Shown here piece after piece: positions 1-7,996 of a DNA stretch of 64,000 nucleotides. This DNA comes from Leifsonia shinshuensis. GTDB taxonomy: Bacteria; Actinomycetota; Actinomycetes; Actinomycetales; Microbacteriaceae. The notes beneath the pieces were generated by a model, which was given only the letters and a program-made list of their open reading frames with translations, was not told the origin of the DNA and made no database searches. The position numbers were made by a program, and so were the translations under genes. Numbering within the stretch: position 1 is the stretch's first letter; each line of letters begins with the position of its first letter. The DNA is taken from the NCBI RefSeq assembly GCF_022606355.1, contig NZ_JAHHZQ010000001.1, positions 1,331,439 through 1,395,438 on the forward strand, given 5' to 3'.

Positions 1-126
1 GACGGCCTGCTCGGCCGCAAGTCGGGACGCGGGTTCTACGACTGGAGCGACGAGACAGGCGGCACCGGCGGCACCGCCGGCGAAGGCGGTGGTGGCGTCA
101 GCCGCGATCCGGGGCGTCCACGATGA
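1..126 (+). CDS. paaH: 3-hydroxyacyl-CoA dehydrogenase, C-terminal end (partial)
   Basis: The window opens inside a reading frame in frame 1 that ends at TGA 124-126. The visible 41 residues begin with GLLGRKSGRGFYDW, the typical C-terminal signature of the 3-hydroxybutyryl/3-hydroxyadipyl-CoA dehydrogenase family, followed by a Gly-rich tail. In phenylacetate degradation PaaH oxidises 3-hydroxyadipyl-CoA with NAD+, which fits the paa genes that follow, although a fatty-acid paralogue cannot be excluded. Its last 29 bases overlap the 3' end of the oppositely oriented paaI, so the two genes converge. The catalytic N-terminal part is outside the window. Confidence 0.7.
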   Translation, partial: DGLLGRKSGRGFYDWSDETGGTGGTAGEGGGGVSRDPGRPR

Positions 127-502
127 GGTTGGTGATGCGGGCGGTGCAGAGGCGATTGCCGTCTTCGTCCGTGACCACGACCTCGTGCGAGGTGACCGTC
201 CGGCCCAGCCGGATCGCCGTCGCGACACCGGTCACGAGACCGCTGCGCGCCGACCGGTGGTGGGTGGCGTTGATGTCCAACCCCACCGCGCTGCGCCCGG
301 GGCCCGCGTGGATGACGGCCGCCCACGAGCCGAGCGCCTCCGCGAACGCCACAGAGGCGCCGCCGTGCAGCAGCCCGAACGACTGGCGGTTGCCCTCCAC
401 CGGCATCGTCGCCACGACGCGCTGCGCCGACTGCTCCAGGATGCGCACGCCCATCTTCTCGTCGAGCTCGCCGAGCTCGATCGTCCAGTCTCCATCGGCC
501 AC
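98..502 (-). CDS. paaI: PaaI-type hotdog acyl-CoA thioesterase
   Basis: A 134-residue protein of normal length for a PaaI/YdiI hotdog-fold thioesterase. The helix motif HGGASVAFAEALGS (about residues 46-59) contains the expected catalytic acidic residue, and the strand after it carries GLDINATHHRSARSG. PaaI hydrolyses dead-end ring-hydroxylated phenylacetyl-CoA thioesters and so frees CoA trapped in the phenylacetate pathway. The start is GTG at 502. It is divergent from paaZ with only 48 bp between the starts, so the two promoters must overlap. It converges with and overlaps the upstream dehydrogenase. Family assignment is strong; the exact substrate is inferred from context. Confidence 0.88.
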   Translation of the reverse strand: MADGDWTIELGELDEKMGVRILEQSAQRVVATMPVEGNRQSFGLLHGGASVAFAEALGSWAAVIHAGPGRSAVGLDINATHHRSARSGLVTGVATAIRLGRTVTSHEVVVTDEDGNRLCTARITNLIVDAPDRG

Positions 503-550
503 GGCACCAGCCTACGTGCCGCCGGCCCCTGTCCTCCCGGGAGGTACCGA

Positions 551-2602
551 ATGAGTCTGCCCAGCTACCTGCGCGATCAGTGGTGGAGTCCTGCCGACGA
601 CGAGGGCGCCGCCGAAGTGCGCGACGCCTCCACCGGGGAGCTGGTCGCCCGCGTGAGCGCGGCGGGCGCCGACCTGGCCGGCGCGCTCGAGTACGCCCGC
701 ACGGTCGGTCAGGCCTCCCTCGGCGAGCTGACCTTCCACCAGCGTGCCGTGCTGCTCAAGCAGCTGGCGCAGGTGCTGACCGAGCGCAAGCAGGAGCTGT
801 ACGACCTCTCCGCGCGGGCCGGCGCGACGCGGGCCGACGCGTGGATCGACGTCGACGGCGGCATCGGCGCCCTCTTCACCTACTCCTCCAAGGGCCGCCG
901 CGAGCTGCCGAACGCCCAGGTCGTCATCGACGGCGTGCCGGAGCCGTTGGCGAAGGACGGTTCCTTCCTCGGCGAGCACATCTTCACGCGGCTGCCGGGC
1001 GTCGCCGTGCAGATCAACGCGTTCAACTTCCCGGTGTGGGGGCTCCTGGAGAAGTTCGCGCCGTCGTTCCTGGCCGGCATGCCGACGCTCGCGAAGCCGG
1101 CAACGCCGACCGCGTACGTCGCGGAGGCGATGGTGCGCATCCTCGTCGAGTCCGGCCTCCTGCCCTCCGGCACGCTGCAGCTGGTCTGCGGAGCGGTGCC
1201 CGGGCTGTTCGACCACCTGCGGCTGGGCGACCTGGTCGCCTTCACCGGGTCGGCCTCCACCGCCGAACGGCTGCGTGCGCACGACTCCGTGCAGACCGGC
1301 GGTGTGCGGTTCACCAGCGAGACCGACTCGATCAACGCCTCGGTGCTCGGCCCGGACGCGCTCGCCGGCACGCCGGAGTTCGACGCGTACGTGAAGCAGC
1401 TCGTGGTCGAGCTGACCGCGAAGGCCGGCCAGAAGTGCACGGCCATCCGCCGTGCGATCGTGCCGGCGGCGGCGGTCGACGACGTGCTCGCGGCGGTCCG
1501 GTCGCGCATCTCGGAGCGGGTGGTCGTCGGCGACCCGCGGGCCGAAGGCGTGACCATGGGTCCGCTCGCGTCGCGGGAGCAGCGTTCCGAGGTGCTGCGT
1601 CAGGTCGCGCGGCTCGTGGAGGCGGGCGGCGAGCTGGCCATCGGCGGTCTCGACCAGCCGAGCATCCGCCGCGCCGACGGCAGCCTCGGCACCGAGCCGG
1701 AGGGCGCGTTCGTCGCGCCGATCGTGCTGCGCTTCGCCGACGCGCGCACCCCGGAGGCGCACACGGTCGAGGCGTTCGGGCCGGTCGCGGCCGTGCTGCC
1801 GTACATGTCGGCGGCGGAGGCCGCCCAGCTCGTGGCGCTCGGCGGCGGTTCCCTCGTCACCAGCGCCGCCACGCACGACCCGGGCTTCGCGCGCGAGCTC
1901 GTGCTCGGAACGGCCGCCTACAACGGCCGCATCCTCCTGCTCGACCGCGACGACGCCCGCACCTCCACCGGGCACGGCTCGCCGGTGCCGCACCTGGTGC
2001 ACGGCGGCCCGGGCCGCGCCGGCGGCGGCGAGGAGCTCGGCGGCATCCGGGCGGTGCTGAACCACATGCAGCGCACGGCCATCCAGGGCTCGCCCGACCT
2101 CCTGACCGCCGTCACCGGTGTGTGGCACGCGGGTGCCGCGGCTGCGGCCGACGGCCCGCATCCGTTCCGCAAGTCGCTCGCGACCCTCCGCATCGGCGAC
2201 CAGGTGCTCTCCGGCGCCCGTCGGGTGACGCTCGACGACATCGAGACGTTCGCGACGTTCACGGGCGACACCTTCTACGCGCACATGGACGAGGAGGCGG
2301 CCGCCGCCAACCCGTTCTTCCCCGGACGCGTCGCGCACGGCTACCTTCTCGTGTCGTGGGCGGCCGGCCTGTTCGTCGACCCGGCTCCCGGGCCGGTGCT
2401 CGCGAACTACGGGCTCGAGAACCTGCGGTTCCTGACGCCGGTGTCGCCGGGCGACAGCATCCGCGTCGCCCTCACGGCCAAGCAGATCACACCGCGGGAG
2501 ACCGACGACTACGGAGAAGTGCGCTGGGACGCCCGCATCACGAACCAGCGCGACGAGCTCGTCGCCTCCTACGATGTGCTGACGCTCGTCGCGAAGGAGT
2601 AG
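551..2602 (+). CDS. paaZ: Bifunctional oxepin-CoA hydrolase / 3-oxo-5,6-dehydrosuberyl-CoA semialdehyde dehydrogenase
   Basis: A 683-residue protein, matching the usual PaaZ length of about 680. The N-terminal aldehyde dehydrogenase domain holds the catalytic Cys at residue 296 in AGQKCTAIRR. The C-terminal MaoC-like hydratase domain has the GDTFYAH motif with Asp573 and His578, the ring-opening pair. PaaZ opens oxepin-CoA and oxidises the resulting semialdehyde to 3-oxo-5,6-dehydrosuberyl-CoA. The frame is open further upstream, but ATG 551 has a GGGAGGT ribosome site just before it and begins at the family N terminus (MSLPSYLRDQWW). The stop lies 4 bp before a long hairpin shared with the convergent TetR gene. 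Confidence 0.95.
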   Translation: MSLPSYLRDQWWSPADDEGAAEVRDASTGELVARVSAAGADLAGALEYARTVGQASLGELTFHQRAVLLKQLAQVLTERKQELYDLSARAGATRADAWIDVDGGIGALFTYSSKGRRELPNAQVVIDGVPEPLAKDGSFLGEHIFTRLPGVAVQINAFNFPVWGLLEKFAPSFLAGMPTLAKPATPTAYVAEAMVRILVESGLLPSGTLQLVCGAVPGLFDHLRLGDLVAFTGSASTAERLRAHDSVQTGGVRFTSETDSINASVLGPDALAGTPEFDAYVKQLVVELTAKAGQKCTAIRRAIVPAAAVDDVLAAVRSRISERVVVGDPRAEGVTMGPLASREQRSEVLRQVARLVEAGGELAIGGLDQPSIRRADGSLGTEPEGAFVAPIVLRFADARTPEAHTVEAFGPVAAVLPYMSAAEAAQLVALGGGSLVTSAATHDPGFARELVLGTAAYNGRILLLDRDDARTSTGHGSPVPHLVHGGPGRAGGGEELGGIRAVLNHMQRTAIQGSPDLLTAVTGVWHAGAAAAADGPHPFRKSLATLRIGDQVLSGARRVTLDDIETFATFTGDTFYAHMDEEAAAANPFFPGRVAHGYLLVSWAAGLFVDPAPGPVLANYGLENLRFLTPVSPGDSIRVALTAKQITPRETDDYGEVRWDARITNQRDELVASYDVLTLVAKE

Positions 2603-2606
2603 CCGG

Positions 2607-2672
2607 CCATCGCTTCCTCACTTTCTCCCGCCTTCTGCCGGCGAGTCGCGGGAGAAAGTGAGGAAGCGATGG
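2607..2672. terminator. Long perfect hairpin, copy 1 (bidirectional terminator or palindromic repeat)
   Basis: Two perfectly complementary 25-bp arms (2607-2631 and 2648-2672) enclose a 16-nt loop. The hairpin sits between paaZ and the convergent TetR gene, 4-5 bp from each stop codon, so it is well placed to end both transcripts. There is no U-tract. The same arms recur at 7861-7926 with a different loop of the same length, so this may be a dispersed palindromic repeat rather than a simple terminator. Confidence 0.8.
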
Positions 2673-2677
2673 CTGCG

Positions 2678-3286
2678 CTAGGCGGGGGTGCGGAGCGCGA
2701 GCGCGAGGATCGTGTCGGCGAGGTCGTCGGGGGTCAGCGCGCCGGCGGGGTCGTACCACTCGGTGAGGGAGTTGATCATCCCGAAGAGCAGACGGGCGAC
2801 GACCGCCGGGTCGGCGTCCGCGCGCAGCGCGCCCTCGTCGCGAGCCTCGGCGACGAGCGCCGCGACGGCGTGGTCGAACGCCCTCCGCCGCTGCAGCGCG
2901 GCCCGTTCGACCTCCGTGTTGCCGCGCACGCGCAGCAGCAGAGTGACGTACGGCAGCCGGTCGGCCAGCACGAGCACGGCCTCACGCAGCACGAGCGCGA
3001 GGCGATCGGCGGCCGTTCCCGGTGCCTCCTCGACCGCCCGCAGCGCGCCCTCCAGCCCGTCGAGGGCTTCGTCGAGCGCGAGCGCGAGCAGTTCGTCCTT
3101 GGAGGCGACATGGTGGTAGATCGCCGACTTCGACAGGCCGAGGCGCTCGGCCAGCATCCCGATGGAGGTCGCGTCGTAGCCGTGCTCGTTGAACGCGGCC
3201 ACGGCGACCTGGAGGATGCCGCGCTGGTCGTAGCCGGGCCGGCCCCGGCGCAGGGGCTCGGCCGTCCGGGTGTCGGTCACTTGCAC
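2678..3286 (-). CDS. paaR: TetR-family regulator, likely phenylacetate repressor PaaR
   Basis: A 202-residue TetR-family protein. The N-terminal helix-turn-helix runs from about residue 22 to 65 and includes [26 protein letters not shown], with the family's S-x-Y-HH-FxSKxxL pattern; the rest is the variable ligand-binding core. It is divergent from paaA, with 74 bp between the starts. A 22-bp palindrome in that gap matches the motif reported for Corynebacterium PaaR, which represses paa genes until phenylacetyl-CoA binds. Start is GTG 3286; a second GTG two codons later is possible. The ligand is inferred from position and operator, not visible in the sequence. Confidence 0.82.
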   Translation of the reverse strand: MQVTDTRTAEPLRRGRPGYDQRGILQVAVAAFNEHGYDATSIGMLAERLGLSKSAIYHHVASKDELLALALDEALDGLEGALRAVEEAPGTAADRLALVLREAVLVLADRLPYVTLLLRVRGNTEVERAALQRRRAFDHAVAALVAEARDEGALRADADPAVVARLLFGMINSLTEWYDPAGALTPDDLADTILALALRTPA

Positions 3287-3314
3287 AGTGTGGCATGAAC
3301 CGGTCGATCACGCA

Positions 3315-3339
3315 TATACTGAACGAACGATCAGTCAGT
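3315..3339 (+). promoter_or_regulatory. paaA promoter -10 box overlapping a PaaR-type operator
   Basis: TATACT at 3315-3320 is a good -10 box. Overlapping it, 3318-3339 is a 22-bp inverted repeat with outer half-sites ACTGA and TCAGT and an ACG-AA-CG centre. It agrees with the published PaaR consensus (ACTNACCG N2 CG N2 CGGTNAGT) except for two positions. A repressor bound here would cover the -10 box. No convincing -35 box was found at standard spacing. Confidence 0.75.
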
Positions 3340-3360
3340 ATTGAGTGGAGCGCCCGTTCG

Positions 3361-4338
3361 ATGACGAACACCACGGAAGACACGACGACGCCGGCGACCG
3401 ACCCCGGCGAGGCCCTGTTCGAGCAGCTCATCGCCTCCGACTCGCGCATCGAGCCCCGCGACTGGATGCCCGACGCCTACCGCCGCACGCTCATCCGGCA
3501 GATGTCGCAGCACGCGCACTCCGAGATCATCGGGATGCAGCCGGAGGCCAACTGGATCAGCCGCGCCCCGAGCCTCAAGCGCAAGGCCATCCTGATGGCC
3601 AAGGTGCAAGACGAAGCCGGCCACGGCCTCTACCTGTACTCGGCCACGCAGACCCTCGGCATCACGCGCGACGAGATGACGGAGCAGCTCATCAGCGGCG
3701 CCGCCAAGTACTCCTCGATCTTCAACTACCCGACGCTCAGCTGGGCCGACATCGGCGCGATCGGCTGGCTCGTCGACGGCGCCGCGATCTGCAACCAGGT
3801 GCCGCTGTGCCGCTGCTCGTACGCGCCCTACGGCCGGGCGATGGTGCGCATCTGCAAAGAGGAGTCGTTCCACCAGCGCCAGGGCTTCGAGATCCTGCTC
3901 ACGCTGATGCGCGGAACACCGGAGCAGCAGCGGATGGCGCAGGACGCCGTGGACCGCTGGTACTGGCCGTCCCTGATGATGTTCGGGCCTCCCGACGCCG
4001 ACTCTCCCAACTCTGCACGTTCGATGGCGTGGAAGATCAAGCGGTTCTCGAACGACGAGCTGCGCCAGCGGTTCGTCGGGATGCTCGTGCCGCAGGCCGC
4101 GGTGCTCGGCGTGACCTTCCCCGACCCCGACCTGCGCTGGAACGAGGAACGCCAGGCCTACGACCTCGGCCCGATCGACTGGAGCGAGCTGCAGCGCGTG
4201 ATCGCCGGCGAGGGTCCGTGCAATGCGCAGCGCATGCAGCGCCGCCGCGAGGCGCACGAGGACGGCGCCTGGGTGCGCGAGGCGGCCGCGGCGTACGCGG
4301 CCACGAAGGCGGCGCGCGCGCAGGAGGTCGCGGCATGA
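3361..4338 (+). CDS. paaA: Ring-1,2-phenylacetyl-CoA epoxidase, catalytic subunit PaaA
   Basis: A 325-residue ferritin-like di-iron protein. Iron-ligand motifs are seen as DEAGH (Glu85, His88) and EESFH (Glu168, His171). PaaA with PaaC forms the core of the multicomponent monooxygenase that turns phenylacetyl-CoA into its 1,2-epoxide using O2 and electrons from PaaE. The frame extends upstream to 3295, but that start would place the PaaR operator inside the gene; ATG 3361 follows a GGAG site and gives the usual N terminus. It is the first gene of a tightly overlapping paaABCDE operon; its stop overlaps the paaB start by ATGA. Confidence 0.95.
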   Translation: MTNTTEDTTTPATDPGEALFEQLIASDSRIEPRDWMPDAYRRTLIRQMSQHAHSEIIGMQPEANWISRAPSLKRKAILMAKVQDEAGHGLYLYSATQTLGITRDEMTEQLISGAAKYSSIFNYPTLSWADIGAIGWLVDGAAICNQVPLCRCSYAPYGRAMVRICKEESFHQRQGFEILLTLMRGTPEQQRMAQDAVDRWYWPSLMMFGPPDADSPNSARSMAWKIKRFSNDELRQRFVGMLVPQAAVLGVTFPDPDLRWNEERQAYDLGPIDWSELQRVIAGEGPCNAQRMQRRREAHEDGAWVREAAAAYAATKAARAQEVAA

Positions 4339-4628
4339 CCGACCGCACGGAGGTCTGGCCGCTCTGGGAGGTCTTCGTCCGTGCCTCGCGCGGCCTCAGC
4401 CATGTGCATGTCGGCTCGCTGCACGCCCCTGACGAGGAGCTCGCCGTGCGCAACGCCCGCGACCTCTACACCCGGCGCGGGGAGGGTGTCTCGATCTGGG
4501 TGGTCCGCTCCGACGCGGTCACGGCGAGCGACCCGGACGCCAAGGACGCCTTCTTCACCTCTCCGGAAGGCAAGAACTTCCGGCACGCGACCTACTACAC
4601 CGAGAGCGAAGGGGTGAAGCACCTGTGA
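4335..4628 (+). CDS. paaB: Phenylacetyl-CoA epoxidase subunit PaaB
   Basis: A 97-residue protein of normal PaaB length. It carries the family pattern [21 protein letters not shown] near the N terminus and ends in an [16 protein letters not shown] segment. PaaB has no catalytic metal site; it bridges the PaaA-PaaC heterodimers in the epoxidase complex. The ATG at 4335 overlaps the paaA stop (ATGA), with AGGAGG in the end of paaA as ribosome site. Its own stop overlaps the GTG of paaC, so the subunits are probably translationally coupled to keep their ratio. Confidence 0.95.
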   Translation: MTDRTEVWPLWEVFVRASRGLSHVHVGSLHAPDEELAVRNARDLYTRRGEGVSIWVVRSDAVTASDPDAKDAFFTSPEGKNFRHATYYTESEGVKHL

Positions 4629-5488
4629 CGGACGCCTCGGCACCCACTCCTGCCGCTGCGGCTCACGCCGACGAGTTCGACCAGCACGGCCACGTCGAGC
4701 TCAGCGCCGTCACGCTCTCGGCCGAGTTCGTCGCGAGCGAGGCCGCGGCCTCCCTCGACGTCGCCGAGTACGCGCTGTGGCTGGGCGACGACTCGCTGAT
4801 CCTCGCCCAGCGGCTCGGCTGGTGGATCTCGCGGGCGCCCGAACTGGAGGAGGACGTCGCGCTGGCCAACATCGCCCTCGACCTGCTCGGTCACGCGAGA
4901 TCGCTGCTGCGGTACGCGGGCACGGCCTCCGACCGTTCGGAGGACGACCTCGCCTATTGGCGAGACGAGCAGGACTTCCGCTCGGCGCACCTGTTCGAGC
5001 AGCCGAACGGCGACTTCGCGCACACGATCGTGCGGCAGTTCGCCGCCTCCCACTATCTGTTCGAGCTCTACGACCGGCTGCGTGTCTCGGCCGATCCGGT
5101 GCTCGCCGCGGTCGCGGCGAAGGCGGTCAAGGAGGTCGCCTACCACTGCGACCACGCCGACCAGTGGGTGCTCCGGCTCGCGCTCGGCACCGACGAGTCG
5201 CGCCGCCGAACGCTCACCGCCTTCGACGACCTCTGGCCGTACGTGGGCGAGCTGTTCCGCGACGAGCCGCTGATCGATCGCCTCGACGGCATCGCGCCCC
5301 GGCCGTCGACGCTCCGGGAGTCGTTCGACGCGCGCATCGCCCCGGTCGTGGCCGAGACCGGGATCGAGCTCCCCGGCACGTTCACCGCGTCGGGCGGGGG
5401 CCGCGAGGGGCGGCACTCCGAGTACCTCGCTCCGCTCCTGGCGGAGATGCAGGTGCTGACCCGCGCCCATCCGGGAGCGACCTGGTGA
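4625..5488 (+). CDS. paaC: Phenylacetyl-CoA epoxidase structural subunit PaaC
   Basis: A 287-residue ferritin-like protein without the full set of iron ligands, as is known for PaaC, the structural partner of PaaA. The segment LWLGDDSLILAQRLGWWI near residue 60 and a conserved His-rich helix with YHCDHADQW near residue 180 are recognisable. A Thr/Ala-rich N-terminal extension of about 20 residues precedes the conserved part. The GTG start at 4625 overlaps the paaB stop, and the stop overlaps the GTG of paaD, so the operon is translationally coupled throughout. Confidence 0.94.
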   Translation: MTDASAPTPAAAAHADEFDQHGHVELSAVTLSAEFVASEAAASLDVAEYALWLGDDSLILAQRLGWWISRAPELEEDVALANIALDLLGHARSLLRYAGTASDRSEDDLAYWRDEQDFRSAHLFEQPNGDFAHTIVRQFAASHYLFELYDRLRVSADPVLAAVAAKAVKEVAYHCDHADQWVLRLALGTDESRRRTLTAFDDLWPYVGELFRDEPLIDRLDGIAPRPSTLRESFDARIAPVVAETGIELPGTFTASGGGREGRHSEYLAPLLAEMQVLTRAHPGATW

Positions 5489-5967
5489 CCGGCCACGCCG
5501 CGGAGGCGGGGCGGGCCTGGGCGGCCGCAGCGGCGGTGCTCGATCCGGAGGTCCCCGTGCTGACGATCGACGACCTGGGCGTGCTGCGGGCCGTCACGGT
5601 GACCGACAGCGGGGTGGAGGTCGTGCTCACGCCCACCTACTCGGGCTGTCCCGCGATGGACGCGATCCGCGAGGACGTCGTGCGCGCGCTTGCGGCGGAG
5701 GGCTTCGGCGACGTGCGGGTCAGCCTCGCGCTCGCCCCGGCCTGGACGACCGACTGGATCAGCGATCACGGCCGCGCCGCGCTGCGCCACTACGGCATCG
5801 CGCCGCCTCCCGGCACCGGGCCGGTGCGACTCACCCTGGGGGTCAAGTGCCCGCACTGCGACTCTCTGAAGACGCACGAGGTCTCGCATTTCGGGTCGAC
5901 CGCGTGCAAGGCGCTCTTCGTGTGCGACGCGTGCGGCGAGCCCTTCGACCACTTCAAAGCGCTGTGA
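5485..5967 (+). CDS. paaD: PaaD, iron-sulfur assembly protein for the epoxidase
   Basis: A 160-residue MIP18/DUF59-family protein. The N-terminal part (about residues 10-90) has the family pattern LDPEVPVLTIDDLGVLR and the motif PTYSGCPAMD with its conserved Cys. The C-terminal part has paired CPHC and CDAC motifs plus a single Cys in STACK, a probable metal or Fe-S site found in PaaD but not in short DUF59 proteins. PaaD is thought to help mature the epoxidase system, probably the Fe-S cluster of PaaE. The GTG start overlaps the paaC stop; the longer frame upstream is a paaC shadow. Confidence 0.92.
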   Translation: MTGHAAEAGRAWAAAAAVLDPEVPVLTIDDLGVLRAVTVTDSGVEVVLTPTYSGCPAMDAIREDVVRALAAEGFGDVRVSLALAPAWTTDWISDHGRAALRHYGIAPPPGTGPVRLTLGVKCPHCDSLKTHEVSHFGSTACKALFVCDACGEPFDHFKAL

Positions 5968-5977
5968 GGACCCGCTG

Positions 5978-7066
5978 ATGGCGCGCGCGCGATTCCACAC
6001 GCTCGCGGTGGCCGAGGTGCGGCCGCTCACCGCGGCGAGCGTCGAGGTGACCTTCGCGGTGCCGGAGAGCCTGCACGGCGAGTACGACTACCTGCCGGGT
6101 CAGCACGTCGCCCTGCGTGCGACCGTCGACGGCCGCGAGCTGCGGCGCAGCTACTCGATCTGCCGGCCGCCGTCGCCCGGCCGGATCAGCGTGGCGATCA
6201 AGCGCGACCTGGGCGGCGCGTTCTCGACCTGGGCCACCAGCGAGCTGCGCGCCGGCGACCTGATCGACGTCATGAGCCCGCAGGGCACGTTCACGATCGA
6301 CCTCGGCGCGCTCGATGGCACGCACGTGGCCGGCATCGCCGCCGGCTCGGGCATCACCCCGCTGATGGCGCTCGCGTCGAGCGTGCTCGCGGCCTCCCCG
6401 ACGAGCTCGTTCACGCTGGTTTACACGAACCGCACGGCTATCGACGTGATGTTCCTGGAGGAGCTCGCCGACCTGAAGGACCGCTACCCGTCGCGGCTCG
6501 CGCTGCACCACGTGCTGTCGCGCGAACAGCGCACCGCTCCCCTGCTGTCCGGGCGCATCGACGAGGAGCGGCTGCACACGATCCTGGAGGCGCTGCTGCC
6601 GCCGAGCACGGTCGACGAGTGGTTCCTGTGCGGGCCGTTCGAGCTCGTGCAGCTCTGCCGCGACGTGCTGGAGACCTACGAGGTGCCGCGCTCGCGCATC
6701 CACTTCGAGCTGTTCACGACCGGCGAGCCCGGCGAGGTGCGCGGCGACGTCGGCCACCCGGTGGTCGTGCACGACGGAGAGAGGACGGCCGAGATCGAGT
6801 TCACCCTCGACGGGCAGACCTCGACGGTGACCACGCCGGTCGACGCCAACGAGTCCGTGCTGAACGCGGCGTTGCGGGTGCGACCCGATGTGCCGTTCGC
6901 CTGCACCGGCGGTGTCTGCGGCACCTGTCGCGCCCGGCTGCTCGCCGGCGACGTGCGGATGACCGAGAACTACGCACTGGAGCCGGAGGAGCTGGAGGCC
7001 GGCTATGTGCTCACCTGCCAGTCGCATCCGCTGACGGACAAGGTGGCGGTGGACTATGACGTGTAG
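5978..7066 (+). CDS. paaE: Phenylacetyl-CoA epoxidase reductase PaaE
   Basis: A 362-residue flavoprotein reductase with three parts in order: an FAD domain with RRSYSIC (about residue 50), an NAD(P)H domain with GIAAGSGITPLM (about residue 120), and a C-terminal plant-type [2Fe-2S] ferredoxin domain with CTGGVCGTC (about residue 308) and a final Cys in LTCQSHP. It passes electrons from NADPH to the PaaABC oxygenase core. It begins 10 bp after paaD with GTGAGGA as ribosome site and is the last subunit gene of the operon. Confidence 0.95.
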   Translation: MARARFHTLAVAEVRPLTAASVEVTFAVPESLHGEYDYLPGQHVALRATVDGRELRRSYSICRPPSPGRISVAIKRDLGGAFSTWATSELRAGDLIDVMSPQGTFTIDLGALDGTHVAGIAAGSGITPLMALASSVLAASPTSSFTLVYTNRTAIDVMFLEELADLKDRYPSRLALHHVLSREQRTAPLLSGRIDEERLHTILEALLPPSTVDEWFLCGPFELVQLCRDVLETYEVPRSRIHFELFTTGEPGEVRGDVGHPVVVHDGERTAEIEFTLDGQTSTVTTPVDANESVLNAALRVRPDVPFACTGGVCGTCRARLLAGDVRMTENYALEPEELEAGYVLTCQSHPLTDKVAVDYDV

Positions 7067-7087
7067 CACGCGGAAGGCGGAGGGCCT

Positions 7088-7858
7088 GTGATCGACCTGA
7101 CCATCCACGACGGCATCGCGCACGTCACTCTGAACGCGCCCGAGCGGCTCAACGCGCTCGGCCCGGACGACCTCCGCGCCCTCGACGCGGCCTACGCGGA
7201 GGCCGAGGCCGCCGGCGTGCGCGCCCTCGTCCTGCGCGGCGAGGGCCGGTCGTTCTGCGCGGGCCGCGACATCGCCGGCGTCGACCCGGCCACCGACGAC
7301 GTGCCCGGCTACCTCGACGGCCTGGTGACGCCGCTGCTGCGGCGGATGAGCGCCTTCCCCGCCCCGACCTTCGCCGCCGCGCGGGGCGCCGCCCTGGGCG
7401 TCGGCCTCGGCCTCCTGATCGCCACGGACGTCGTGTTCGTCGCCGACGACGCCAAGGTCGGCTCGCCGTTCGCCGCGCTCGGCGCCGCCCTCGACTCGGG
7501 AGGCCACTGGCTGCTGGTCTCCCGCCTCGGCCCGCACCGCGCGCTCGACCTCATCTACTCGGGCCGGCTGATCTCCGGAACGGAAGCCGTGGCGGGCGGG
7601 CTGTTCAGCCGGGCGCTGCCCGCCGGTGAGTTGGAGGCCGCGGTGTCGGAGGCGGCGGCCGCCGCCGCGCGCGGGGCGACGCAGGCGTTCCTGGCGAGCA
7701 AGCGCATCGTCACGGGCCTCCGCGACGGCGAGCTCGACTTCTGGTCGTCCGTCTCGGCCGAGACCGAGGCGCAGACCGCCCTCCGCGACACCGACGACTA
7801 CCGCGAGGGCTTCGCCGCCTTCCAGCAGAAGCGACCCCCGGTCTTCCGCGGCCGCTGA
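7088..7858 (+). CDS. paaG: Enoyl-CoA hydratase/isomerase, probably PaaG (or PaaF)
   Basis: A 256-residue crotonase-fold protein. The CoA-binding and oxyanion segment GEGRSFCAGRDIAG (about residues 52-65) and the second oxyanion segment AARGAALGVGLGLLIATDVVFVA (about 97-119) are clear. In the pathway PaaG isomerises the 1,2-epoxide to oxepin-CoA and PaaF hydrates the open-chain product; the family motif alone does not separate them. Start is GTG 7088 with GGAGGG at 7079-7084. It lies 21 bp after paaE, so it is probably the last gene of the same operon, and it is followed at once by the second copy of the long hairpin. Confidence 0.78.
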   Translation: MIDLTIHDGIAHVTLNAPERLNALGPDDLRALDAAYAEAEAAGVRALVLRGEGRSFCAGRDIAGVDPATDDVPGYLDGLVTPLLRRMSAFPAPTFAAARGAALGVGLGLLIATDVVFVADDAKVGSPFAALGAALDSGGHWLLVSRLGPHRALDLIYSGRLISGTEAVAGGLFSRALPAGELEAAVSEAAAAAARGATQAFLASKRIVTGLRDGELDFWSSVSAETEAQTALRDTDDYREGFAAFQQKRPPVFRGR

Positions 7859-7860
7859 CT

Positions 7861-7926
7861 CCATCGCTTCCTCACTTTCTCCCGCGACACGCCGGGTGGA
7901 GGCGGGAGAAAGTGAGGAAGCGATGG
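7861..7926. terminator. Long perfect hairpin, copy 2
   Basis: The 25-bp arms at 7861-7885 and 7902-7926 are identical in sequence to those at 2607-2672; the 16-nt loop is of equal length but different sequence. It begins 2 bp after the stop of the last paa gene and would end the operon. The next gene is in the same direction, so a bidirectional role is not required here. Confidence 0.8.
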
Positions 7927-7996
7927 CTGGGCGGGCGCGTTACGGGATGTGACGGGGGGCGTGCGGCGCGGGAACAACGCATGCATTCTGGAGCGC

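Noticed and set aside
89..550. N-terminal extension of paaZ to 89
   Set aside because: It would overlap paaI antisense and shows no PaaZ homology; ATG 551 has a ribosome site and normal length.
512..2338. Long open frame antisense to paaZ (608 codons)
   Set aside because: Shadow of the real gene in high-GC DNA; the translation is Arg/Gly/Val-rich low-complexity with no motif.
3295..3360. Upstream start for paaA
   Set aside because: It would put the -10 box and PaaR operator inside the coding region.
5954..7864. Long antisense frame over paaE and the hydratase gene (636 codons)
   Set aside because: Composition is typical of a GC-driven antisense frame, with no family motif; the plus-strand genes are clear.
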